64,000 nt of DNA, taken from assembly GCA_015229005.1 (NCBI GenBank), contig JADGCL010000002.1:22668-86667 (forward strand), written 5' to 3'. A program made the position numbers and the translations under genes. Origin of the DNA: Magnetococcales bacterium (GTDB lineage: Bacteria > Pseudomonadota > Magnetococcia > Magnetococcales > JADGCL01). Under the pieces are notes generated by a model. The model was not told the origin of the DNA. It did no database searches and worked only from the letters and a program-made list of their open reading frames with translations. This document shows positions 8,160-16,417 of the stretch, piece after piece; position 1 is the stretch's first letter, and the number at the start of each line of letters is the position of its first letter.

Positions 8160-11100
8160 GTGGCCAACGGCCCCGAGTCCGCAACCGAAATCGATCGGAA
8201 TCGGCCCCCCGATTCCGATGCGGTTCGGGCCAATCTGGACCAGACCTACGTGGAGCGGGTCGCAATCGACCCGCTCCACTTGGTCCTCACCCTCCCGGTC
8301 GCGGACTTCTTCGGCCTCTCCCGCGCCCTCGAACACCTCCTCCTCGAACTCAACCACCCGCTGCGCAATTGGCCCCTCCTCCTCCCGGAACTCAAGGGCT
8401 TTCTCCTCCAGAACAGCAACCGCTACCTCCCCCATCCCCGGGGACCCGAGTGTTTTACCCTTTTTTTTGGATTTTTCCTCCAGGCCCTGGCCGAATCCAC
8501 CCGACCCCAGACCCGCGCCGAGGCCCTCGTCGCCCTGACCGCGGCGCTCGATCGCCTGGCCGGACTCATGGACGGCAACCTGGCCACCCCCTACGGCGCC
8601 GTCTGGGAAGATATTTTCTCCAGGCTCGCCGCCCTGCCGACAGAGGAGCAACGTCTCCTCGCCCAGAGCCATTTCCCCCTGGCGCGGATCATCCGTACCC
8701 TCCTGGAACACACCGGCGACAGCGCCCCCATCGCCCTCGCCCCCATGCACTCCCTCCTGGGTGTCTCCTGCCGAACGACCTACGATCACTGGCTCACCCA
8801 GTTTGACCCGGGCGTCTTCGCCGAGCCCGCCGCCACCGCCTTCGAGCGGATCCGCCACGACGCCCTGAGGCACGATGCCCAGAGGCTCGAACGGCTCCTC
8901 GCGGCGCCTCCCTCCCGGGCCAATCTCTTCAAACTGGCGGCCCTGCCCTCCTATCTTGACATCGTCCGCGGTTACCGCCAGGCAGTCGACCAGCTCGGCG
9001 AGCCGGCCGGAGGCGAGGCCTCGCCGGCAGCGGCCCGCTTCAGCGAAAGCCGCAAGCTCCGCTTCATGTTCCATATCCTCGAGATGGAGTCCCTCGACCT
9101 CATCCACGAGGAGACCCTGAAAAAGGTCAACCTCAGCCTGGTCCATCTCGTCGAACTCAAACAATCCTTCGGGCGGATGGAGGAACTCTTCCTCTCGACC
9201 TTCGCCTTCCTCAAGACCAACGTCGTCCGCTATCCCCACACCGCCCTCCAGTGCATCGAGGTCCTGGGTACCGAGGTCTTCCGCCGCGAAAGCAGCATCC
9301 TCATGGAGGCCTTCCTCGACCAGGTGGTCCGCTTCGGCTTTCAACACGCCCGCATCCAGGGAGTGGGCGCCGACTGGCAACCCCGGGTCAACCCGGCGCA
9401 CCTGTATAATATCCGCGTCTGGCTCAACCTCATCATCCAGCGGCCCAAGTGGTGTTCGACCCTGCTGTCGGCCCTGATCCTCAATATCAAGCTCACCGGC
9501 GTCCTCATCCGCGACACCGATCTCTTCCAGAAAGAGATCACCGCCCTCCTCAACAGCGAGTTTGCCCCGGTCACCAACCTGGTCAAGCAGTTTTGCCGTC
9601 TCCTCCCGGTCTATTACAACGAGATCGGCGCCGAGGGCGAGATCCGCGAGGTCTCCACCGAGCTCGACGAAATCCACCGGCGGGCGGATCGCCTGGTCCA
9701 CTTCCTCCGCAAGCAGTGCCATGTGGAGAGTACCAATCTCACCGTCGAGCTTGCCCGCGCCGCCCTCCACTTCTGGCGAACAGGCGACAAGACTCCCCTC
9801 GCCGGTGTCATCGCCCCACCCCTCTGGGCCTCCCTCGAGACCGGCAGCGATCTCTTCGACCGGGTCCACGCGCTCACCGTGCGCCTCTTCGCGGCCCTCG
9901 ACCTGGCCGACGAGACCGCACTCCTCACGGTCACCCCCGAAAGGATCGCCGCCACTCTCGCCCCGTGGGAGGATTCCGATCCCGGCGAACGTCGGCGCCT
10001 CTTTCTCCTCTGCCGGCTCTATCACCTCCTCCACGCGAAATACAACCTGGGCGCCCAGGGGGTGCGGGAGGCCCTCGCCGGGGTCCACGATCTGAACCTG
10101 ACCACTCGGGAGAAGCTCCTCGACCTCCTCGACCAGGGCGTGACCGGGCTGCCCCGCCTCGAGGCCCTGCTCGACACCCTGGAGGAGTTGCGGGCCGTCA
10201 TCCACTCCCCGGAACGGTTCGAGGCCCGCGAGGAGCTCTACCGCAAGCGTCATCTCACCGTCGACATCCCCTCGGTATACGGGCGCTATCTCGAACGGAA
10301 ATTCGACGCCCTCTCCCTGACCTTCCGCCTGGAGAACCTGGCCAGCGTCGAGTTGGAGGCGCTCGTCCGGCGAATCCCCGAGGAGTACATCTCCCAGGCG
10401 ATTTTTTTCCGCGTCGCCAAGTATCTCAAGATCTTCCTCCGCGCCCTCGCCCTCGACGGCATCACCTCGCGCAAACTGACGAACCTGGGGAAGGTCCTCG
10501 ATCGAACCCTGGAACTCAATCTCTTTGCCTTCGACCAATACCGCGACATCTTCCAGGGGTTTTCCCAAGCGGTGACGGACATCGTCACCACCTACTTCAC
10601 CAGTTACCACCGGGACAATCTGGCGATCATCGTTCCCGAGATCCCCGTGGAAGCCCTGACCCGCCGCTTCGCACCCCTGCGGACGGCGGAGCTGCCGGCC
10701 TCGGTCGAACGGATGAGCGAGGCCCTGCTGCGGGATCTCATCGGCGAGGCCTTCGGTCTCCAGGCCCTCGACAATTTCGTCGCCCGGCTGCAGAAGGCGC
10801 TTACCCGCCAGGAGGGGCGTCTCGCCCCGGAGCAGCTCGACCGCCTGATGAGCTATGACCCGGGCAAACTCTTCTGTCCGATCCACCACCCGACCGACCG
10901 CACCCGCAATCTGATCCACCTGGGGGCCAAGGGCTTCAACCTGGTACAGATGGCCGAGGATGGCCTGCCGGTCCCCGCCGGGGTCATCGTCACCACCGAG
11001 TATTTCCGCTGCCACGACCTCGTCGCCCAATTCCCGCCGGCTCGGCGCGAATTCGCGGCGATGTTGCGCCACGAGGTGCATGGCCTCGAGAGAGAGACCG

Positions 11101-12443
11101 GACTCCATTTCGGCTCGACCACCAGGCCGCTCCTCCTCTCGGTCCGGAGCGGCGCCCTGATCTCGATGCCGGGCATGATGCATACCATCCACAACGTCGG
11201 CCTGAACGAGGAGATCGTCGCCGGGCTCGCCCACGCCACCGGTCGCCCCTTCTTCGCCTGGGACAACTATCGCCGCTTCATCCAGTCCTGGTCGATGACC
11301 CACGATGTCGACCGCCAGGTCTTCACCGCCCTGATGCGCGCCGCCAAACACAGTCACGGCGTCCGCAAGAAACACGAGTTGAGCCCATCGGCGATGGCCA
11401 ACCTGGCCAGGCAGTACCGGTGCGCCGCCCAGGGCCTCGGGGTCGAAATCCCCGACAACCCCTGGGAGCAGCTCACGGCGGCGATCCACCGGGTCCTCGC
11501 CTCCTGGGAGAGCGACAAGGCCGGGGAGTATCGACGCCTGATGGGCGTCTCCCACCGTTGGGGAACGGCGGTCGTCCTCCAACGGATGGTCTTCGGCAAC
11601 GTCCATGAGCAGGCGGGCAGCGGCGTCGTCTTCACCGCCCACCCGCATCGCAAGCTCGACCGGGTGGTCCTGTGGGGAGATTACACCATCGGCGACCAGG
11701 GAGAGGACATCGTCGGCGGCCTGGTCTCGACCCGGCCCATCTCCCTGGAACAGTGCCAGTATGACCGCCGCCCCCCGGCCTCCAGTCTGGAACGCTGCTT
11801 CCCGGAGATCTTCCAGGCCCTCCTCAAAGTCGCCGAGCAGCTCATCTACACCCAGGGGTGGAACCCGCAGGAGATGGAGTTCACCTTCGACGGCCCCTCG
11901 ACCGAAAACCTCTACATGCTGCAAACCCGGGACATGTCCTCGGCCTCCCGGCTCAACCCCCTGGCCGGCGTCTTCGTCGAGCGGCCGGAACTCGCCACCG
12001 CCCTCCTCGGCCAGGGGATCGGGGTCAGCGGCGGCGCCCTCTGTGGCCGGGTCGTCTTCTCCGCGGCGCACATCGAACGTTTTCGCCGCGAGGGGGAAAA
12101 GGTCCCCCTGATCCTGGTCCGCTACGATACCGTCCCCGACGACATCCGCGAGGTCGTCCTGGTGGACGGACTCCTCACCGCCCGCGGCGGACAAACCTCC
12201 CATGCCGCCATCGTCACCGCCCGCCTGGGGAAGACCTGCGTCGTGGGCTTCGAGGAGCTGACCCTCTGGGAGGGCGATGAGCGTTGCACCATGGGAGGGG
12301 TCACCATCCGCCCCGGGGAGATGATCGCCATCGATGGGCGGCGGGGACGAGTCTATCGCGGCGAGCAGCCGGTGACGCACGCGATCGTCGGGACCTCGGC
12401 TGCCGACCTGGCGGCGATGGATGAGGCAGATGATGGCGACTGA
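8160..12443 (+). CDS. Very large PPDK/PEP-synthase-related phosphotransferase lacking the PEP-binding barrel
   Basis: A 1,427-residue protein starting at GTG. Residues 1 to ~880 are unrecognised, Leu- and Arg-rich and largely helical. About 885-1260 form a PPDK-type nucleotide-binding (ATP-grasp) module: [42 protein letters not shown], and a [10 protein letters not shown]-like motif. About 1290-1410 form the swivelling phosphohistidine domain, with catalytic His near 1348 in [17 protein letters not shown]. The C-terminal PEP/pyruvate TIM barrel of PPDK and PEP synthase is absent; the protein ends about 80 residues after the His. It should therefore transfer phosphate to an acceptor other than pyruvate, perhaps bound by the large N-terminal part. 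Start is 10 bases after gap. Confidence 0.8.
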   Translation: MANGPESATEIDRNRPPDSDAVRANLDQTYVERVAIDPLHLVLTLPVADFFGLSRALEHLLLELNHPLRNWPLLLPELKGFLLQNSNRYLPHPRGPECFTLFFGFFLQALAESTRPQTRAEALVALTAALDRLAGLMDGNLATPYGAVWEDIFSRLAALPTEEQRLLAQSHFPLARIIRTLLEHTGDSAPIALAPMHSLLGVSCRTTYDHWLTQFDPGVFAEPAATAFERIRHDALRHDAQRLERLLAAPPSRANLFKLAALPSYLDIVRGYRQAVDQLGEPAGGEASPAAARFSESRKLRFMFHILEMESLDLIHEETLKKVNLSLVHLVELKQSFGRMEELFLSTFAFLKTNVVRYPHTALQCIEVLGTEVFRRESSILMEAFLDQVVRFGFQHARIQGVGADWQPRVNPAHLYNIRVWLNLIIQRPKWCSTLLSALILNIKLTGVLIRDTDLFQKEITALLNSEFAPVTNLVKQFCRLLPVYYNEIGAEGEIREVSTELDEIHRRADRLVHFLRKQCHVESTNLTVELARAALHFWRTGDKTPLAGVIAPPLWASLETGSDLFDRVHALTVRLFAALDLADETALLTVTPERIAATLAPWEDSDPGERRRLFLLCRLYHLLHAKYNLGAQGVREALAGVHDLNLTTREKLLDLLDQGVTGLPRLEALLDTLEELRAVIHSPERFEAREELYRKRHLTVDIPSVYGRYLERKFDALSLTFRLENLASVELEALVRRIPEEYISQAIFFRVAKYLKIFLRALALDGITSRKLTNLGKVLDRTLELNLFAFDQYRDIFQGFSQAVTDIVTTYFTSYHRDNLAIIVPEIPVEALTRRFAPLRTAELPASVERMSEALLRDLIGEAFGLQALDNFVARLQKALTRQEGRLAPEQLDRLMSYDPGKLFCPIHHPTDRTRNLIHLGAKGFNLVQMAEDGLPVPAGVIVTTEYFRCHDLVAQFPPARREFAAMLRHEVHGLERETGLHFGSTTRPLLLSVRSGALISMPGMMHTIHNVGLNEEIVAGLAHATGRPFFAWDNYRRFIQSWSMTHDVDRQVFTALMRAAKHSHGVRKKHELSPSAMANLARQYRCAAQGLGVEIPDNPWEQLTAAIHRVLASWESDKAGEYRRLMGVSHRWGTAVVLQRMVFGNVHEQAGSGVVFTAHPHRKLDRVVLWGDYTIGDQGEDIVGGLVSTRPISLEQCQYDRRPPASSLERCFPEIFQALLKVAEQLIYTQGWNPQEMEFTFDGPSTENLYMLQTRDMSSASRLNPLAGVFVERPELATALLGQGIGVSGGALCGRVVFSAAHIERFRREGEKVPLILVRYDTVPDDIREVVLVDGLLTARGGQTSHAAIVTARLGKTCVVGFEELTLWEGDERCTMGGVTIRPGEMIAIDGRRGRVYRGEQPVTHAIVGTSAADLAAMDEADDGD

Positions 12444-12488
12444 ATCGGCCCTGGGCCCGTGCCACCCCCGAAGGCCCCGGATGGACCG

Positions 12489-12516
12489 TTGTCAAGGCCA
12501 TCCCACGGACTATCAT
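12489..12516 (+). promoter_or_regulatory. Candidate sigma-70 promoter for thiSG
   Basis: TTGTCA and TATCAT are separated by 16 bases, 118 bases upstream of the thiSG start and downstream of the phosphotransferase gene. The AT content of the following ~100 bases is raised. No TPP-riboswitch core was found in this leader. Confidence 0.35.
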
Positions 12517-12634
12517 GGCCGTTCCCATGACTTTTCAGGACCGTTTTTCATTCGATATCGGTCAATCTGATCAAAATTTCCGGTTCTGTACTTCGGTGAA
12601 CGCCTACCATTCGATGAAGTGCAAGGGAGCGCCC

Positions 12635-13618
12635 ATGAAGATCCAACTGAACGGCGAGGCCTTCGAGTTGCCGGACGGGAGTACGGTCCACGAGCTCCTG
12701 GTCCGTCTGGAGTTCAACCCACAGCGGGTGGCAGTCGAACGAAATCTGGAAGTCGTCTCCCGACAGGGATACCATGAGGAACGGCTTCAGGAAGGAGACC
12801 GGATCGAGGTGGTTCATTTCATCGGCGGCGGGGAGGCAACCTTGACAGAAGATCCTTTGGTGATTGCCGGCAAGAGCTATCGAAGCCGGCTCCTGGTGGG
12901 AACAGGCAAATACAAGGACTTCGAGGAGACGGCACGGGCGATCGAGGCCTCGGGGGCGGAGATCGTCACGGTCGCGGTGCGGCGGGTCAACGTCAGCGAC
13001 CCGAAGGCGCCGATGTTGACCGATCACGTCGATCCGCGACGCTACACCTATCTGCCCAATACCGCCGGTTGCTTCAACGCCGACGAGGCGGTGCGCACCT
13101 TGCGCCTGGCGCGGGAAGCGGGTGGCTGGGATCTGGTCAAGCTCGAGGTTCTCTCCGATCCCAAATATCTCTGGCCGAACAATCCGGAGACCCTGAAGGC
13201 CGCCGAAATCCTGGTCCGGGAGGGGTTCAAGGTGATGGTCTACACCACCGACGACCCCTACCTGTGCAAGCGCTTCGAGGAGATGGGGTGCGTGGCGGTC
13301 ATGCCCCTGGCGGCGCCGATCGGCTCCGGGCTGGGAGTGCGCAACCCCTTCACCATCCGCATCATCATCGAGCAGGCCAAGGTCCCGGTGTTGGTCGATG
13401 CCGGGGTGGGATCGGCCTCGGACGCGGCCATCGCCATGGAGTTGGGGTGCGACGGCGTCCTCATGAACACGGCGATCGCCGGGGCGAAACATCCCATCCT
13501 GATGGCGAGCGCGATGAAAAAGGCGGTCGAGGCGGGTCGGGAGTCGTTCCTGGCGGGGCGGATCCCGAAAAAACTCTACGCCACCGCCTCAAGCCCCCTG
13601 GATGGGACATTTTTCTGA
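12635..13618 (+). CDS. thiSG: ThiS-ThiG fusion: sulfur carrier protein and thiazole synthase
   Basis: Residues 1-66 are ThiS ([17 protein letters not shown] ... [10 protein letters not shown]-type end). Residues ~70-327 are ThiG, beginning [23 protein letters not shown]. The ThiG catalytic-lysine region ([18 protein letters not shown]) and the GSGLGVRNP and [11 protein letters not shown] phosphate-binding motifs are present. The enzyme makes the thiazole phosphate of thiamine. ThiS normally needs a free C-terminal Gly-Gly for thiocarboxylation, but here it is internal. An in-frame TTG at 12842 with GGGGAGG five bases upstream could start a separate ThiG. The ORF-track start at 12515 is too long; ATG 12635 has an AGGGAG site. 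Confidence 0.93.
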   Translation: MKIQLNGEAFELPDGSTVHELLVRLEFNPQRVAVERNLEVVSRQGYHEERLQEGDRIEVVHFIGGGEATLTEDPLVIAGKSYRSRLLVGTGKYKDFEETARAIEASGAEIVTVAVRRVNVSDPKAPMLTDHVDPRRYTYLPNTAGCFNADEAVRTLRLAREAGGWDLVKLEVLSDPKYLWPNNPETLKAAEILVREGFKVMVYTTDDPYLCKRFEEMGCVAVMPLAAPIGSGLGVRNPFTIRIIIEQAKVPVLVDAGVGSASDAAIAMELGCDGVLMNTAIAGAKHPILMASAMKKAVEAGRESFLAGRIPKKLYATASSPLDGTFF

Positions 13619-13620
13619 GG

Positions 13621-14169
13621 ATGGGCAACACCGGGCAAAAACCCTCCTGGGATCTGCGCTGGCCCGACCCGGTGGCGATCAAGGTCGCGGGCGAGCGCCT
13701 GTTGCCGGAGGTGGAAAAATCAGGCAGGGAACTGAACTGGCGTCTGCCGGTGGTGGTGCAGATGGAGTTCCCCCCGGATTCGACCGCCCTGCCGCGGGGT
13801 TTGCTGGTCTCCCCATGGGGCGTGGAGCGGATCTACTGGGGGCGTCCCGGAAAGGGGACGCCGCCGGTGCGCTCGGCGCTGCCCCTGGAGCCCGATGAGG
13901 CGGGTCGCGTCGCCCGGGGACAGGGGGTGCTGTTGACCACCGAAACGGGCGAACGCCCGGTCGTGATCGCCTGGGAACCGGAAACAGGACACCACTTCGT
14001 GGAATCCCTGCTGAGTTCGGTGGTTTGCGTCCTCTCGGTCGAAGAGGCGATCCAACGGGCCCTGGGAGAGGCCGGACCACCGGCGCCGGCCAGGTCGATT
14101 TCGAGCCACCTGGAGCGTCCGGTGGGGCGCCGGGCGCTCTTCCAGCTCTTCCGAAGGAAATCCTCCTGA
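13621..14169 (+). CDS. HybE-like protein (NiFe-hydrogenase assembly chaperone family)
   Basis: A 182-residue protein starting two bases after the thiSG stop, so surely co-transcribed with it. Three stretches match the layout of E. coli HybE: a central PVVVQMEFPPDSTALPRGLLVSPWGVERIYW region (HybE has a similar beta segment ending in TPWM), a SLLSSVVCVLSVEEAIQRAL segment like HybE's SLMSPL...SIEEG, and a C-terminal GRRALFQLFRR like GRRALLFGRR. HybE assists maturation of hydrogenase large subunits. No hydrogenase genes are in this window, so the partner is unknown. The family call comes from remembered motifs and is moderate. Confidence 0.6.
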   Translation: MGNTGQKPSWDLRWPDPVAIKVAGERLLPEVEKSGRELNWRLPVVVQMEFPPDSTALPRGLLVSPWGVERIYWGRPGKGTPPVRSALPLEPDEAGRVARGQGVLLTTETGERPVVIAWEPETGHHFVESLLSSVVCVLSVEEAIQRALGEAGPPAPARSISSHLERPVGRRALFQLFRRKSS

Positions 14170-14302
14170 CCCGGAAGCCGTTCACAACCTCTTCTTCGCA
14201 TCAAGCAATGTTTTCGGCATGGTTTGCGCCAACGCAGGACGGCGAAAAGGCAGACGGCAGACCCGATGGGATCTGGTAAGCTTGGTGGGAAAGGAGATTG
14301 CC

Positions 14303-14608
14303 ATGAGTATTGCCGTAACGTTCGACACCCATGCCTACATCAAGCGCCTGAGAAGCGCCGGAGTCCCCGAATCTCAGGCCGAGGCCCAGGCAGAGACCCT
14401 GAACAGGGCCTTGGACGAAGCCATCAATGGCAAAATGGCCGAACTGGCCACCAAGGGAGACTTGTGGCAGCTTGAAACCAAGCTCGACTCCAAAATCGAC
14501 ACCAAGATCGCCGAAGCCAAAGCCGACCTCATCAAATGGATGTTCGGCGTGGCCGCCGGGCAGGCGATGTTCATCATCGCCATTCTCAAAATGTTCCCGT
14601 CCCGTTGA
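14303..14608 (+). CDS. DUF1640-like coiled-coil membrane protein (copy 1)
   Basis: A 101-residue protein with TFDTHAYIKRLRSAGVPESQAEAQAE at the N-terminus and a heptad-rich middle (ATKGDLWQLETKLDSKIDTKI). It ends in one hydrophobic helix, MFGVAAGQAMFIIAILKMF. The layout matches the DUF1640/CCDC90-type family, related to mitochondrial MCUR1-like coiled-coil proteins; function in bacteria is unknown. The start ATG at 14303 has an AAAGGAG site; the ORF track begins 28 codons too early. A close paralogue with near-identical 5' and 3' ends lies at 40741. Confidence 0.82.
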   Translation: MSIAVTFDTHAYIKRLRSAGVPESQAEAQAETLNRALDEAINGKMAELATKGDLWQLETKLDSKIDTKIAEAKADLIKWMFGVAAGQAMFIIAILKMFPSR

Positions 14609-14705
14609 ACCCTGGCCGCTCGTGGGATGCAGGCAAGAGGGATTTTCCCACCGAAGCCGGGGCAACCAGAGGTGATACCGGGCCATCCCGCCCAACGGAA
14701 TGGCA

Positions 14706-16415
14706 TCACCGAAGCGCCAGCGGCGAAAGGTCGAGTACCCGGGAGATCTCGTCCAGGCTCGTCGATCCCTCGCGCACGCGACGGACGCCATCTTCGGCCA
14801 TCGTCCCGAGCCCCTTGCCGGCGGCAAGCTTGAGAAAGGCGCTCTTGGGGGCGCCGCCGGCGATCAGATCGTCGAATTCGTCGTCCATCTTCAGGACCTC
14901 CATGACCGTCATCCGCCCACGGAAACCCATGCCGAAGCACCGTTCGCAACCGATGGCCCGGTAGATCGTCGCTTTCTCGTTTGCACCGAAACCGAGGATA
15001 CGCCGCTCCAAATCGTCGGGAGGGTACCCCTTCTTGCAGTAGCGGCAGAGGCGACGCACCAACCGTTGGCCAAGAATGCCGATGATATTCCCCGCCAGAA
15101 CCCCCGGAGTGACGCCGATATCGAGGAGTCGCGGCAGGGCCCCGAGCGCCGAGTTGGTGTGCAGGGTCGACAACACCTGGTGGCCGGTCATGGCCGCCCG
15201 CAGCGCCATGTTGGCAGTATCCTCATCGCGGATCTCACCCACCAGGATGATATCGGGATCCTGACGCAGGATCGAGCGGATGCCATCGGCAAAACCCAGA
15301 TTGGCGGTTGGATTGACGGTCGTCTGCCGGACCATCTGCATCGGATACTCGACCGGATCCTCCAGAGTCATGATGTTGACCTGCTCGGTATTGAGATAAT
15401 TCAGCATCGCGTAGAGCGTGGTCGTCTTGCCGCTGCCGGTGGGGCCAGTGACCAGAATGATCCCCTCGGGCCGGGCCATCATCAGCTTGAGGTTGACAAG
15501 AGTCTCCTCCGCCAGCCCCAACCCTTCGAGAAGAAGCCCCCCCCGGCTGCGGTCGAGAATGCGCAGGACGATGTTTTCACCGTAGGTGGTCGGCTGCGAC
15601 GAGGCACGGAAGTCGATGGTGCTGTTGGCGAGCGAAAGGGAAAAACGACCATCCTGCGGCGCCCGCGTCTCGGCGATGTTCATCCCGGCCATCACCTTGA
15701 GACGAACGAGCAACCCCGAAAGAAAATCGCGGTGGAGGCTGCGCACCTCCAGCAGCACCCCATCGATCCGATAGCGAATGCGAACATAACCCGCTTCGGG
15801 CTCGATGTGGATGTCGGAAGCCTCCCGGCGGACCGCCTCGGCAAGTAGCGAGTCCACCAGCCGGACCATCGGATGGCTGAATTCACCCGTCTGGCTGGCA
15901 AGGCTCTCCAGATCCACCACCCCGGTTTCGATCTCCCGGAGAATGCCATCCAGGGAGAGTTCGACGGCGTAGTACTTGTCGATCGCCCGAGAGATCTCAC
16001 TCTCGCCAGCCAGAACCCCCTTGACCGTGACCCCGTGCTTCATCCGCGCCTGGACCTTGTCCAGGACCCCGACATCCAGGGTATTGGCCATGGCCACGGT
16101 GAAGGTCGAGGTGGCGGCCTCCCACTTGACCGGAAAGACCCGATAGCGGTCAACCAGGACCTTGGGGAAATCAGCAATCACCGCCGGGTCGATGCGGGTG
16201 CTGTCAAGAGAGATGCTCTCCTCCCCCAGTGCCGCCCCGAGGAGGTCACGCATCACCGGTTCGGGGACGAACCCCAGGGTGACAATGATCCGACCCAACT
16301 GGGCGCCGCTTTTTTTCTGCTCGGTCAGGGCAATGTGGAGCTGATCGTCGGAAATGAAACCGCCCTCGGTCAGCAGCTCACCGATCCGACGCCTGGGCTT
16401 GCCGGCAGGGACCAT
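14706..16415 (-). CDS. mshE: MSHA/type II secretion-type assembly ATPase (GspE/PilB family)
   Basis: A 569-residue hexameric-ATPase type protein. An N-terminal MshE/GspE domain (GELLTEGGFISDDQLHIAL onward, where MshE proteins bind c-di-GMP) precedes the motor domain. The motor domain has Walker A GPTGSGKTTTLYAML, the Asp box and Walker B (PDIILVGEIRDEDTA), and the His box (GHQVLSTLHTNSA). A Cys4 zinc site (CRYC ... CERC) is near the C-terminus. It powers pilus extension from the cytoplasmic face. It starts two bases after the mshN stop and is the last gene of the mshM-L-N-E operon visible here. The inner-membrane protein mshG and the pilins are not in the window. Confidence 0.88.
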   Translation of the reverse strand: MVPAGKPRRRIGELLTEGGFISDDQLHIALTEQKKSGAQLGRIIVTLGFVPEPVMRDLLGAALGEESISLDSTRIDPAVIADFPKVLVDRYRVFPVKWEAATSTFTVAMANTLDVGVLDKVQARMKHGVTVKGVLAGESEISRAIDKYYAVELSLDGILREIETGVVDLESLASQTGEFSHPMVRLVDSLLAEAVRREASDIHIEPEAGYVRIRYRIDGVLLEVRSLHRDFLSGLLVRLKVMAGMNIAETRAPQDGRFSLSLANSTIDFRASSQPTTYGENIVLRILDRSRGGLLLEGLGLAEETLVNLKLMMARPEGIILVTGPTGSGKTTTLYAMLNYLNTEQVNIMTLEDPVEYPMQMVRQTTVNPTANLGFADGIRSILRQDPDIILVGEIRDEDTANMALRAAMTGHQVLSTLHTNSALGALPRLLDIGVTPGVLAGNIIGILGQRLVRRLCRYCKKGYPPDDLERRILGFGANEKATIYRAIGCERCFGMGFRGRMTVMEVLKMDDEFDDLIAGGAPKSAFLKLAAGKGLGTMAEDGVRRVREGSTSLDEISRVLDLSPLALR

Positions 16416-16417
16416 GA

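Noticed and set aside
8061-12380. 1,439-codon ORF on the minus strand opposite the PPDK-like gene
   Set aside because: It is the antisense shadow of the plus-strand gene. The translation is Gly/Glu/Asp/Val-rich without domains, and the plus strand has clear catalytic motifs.
12444-12634. TPP riboswitch upstream of thiSG
   Set aside because: The CTGAGA and downstream conserved pyrophosphate-sensor sequences are absent.
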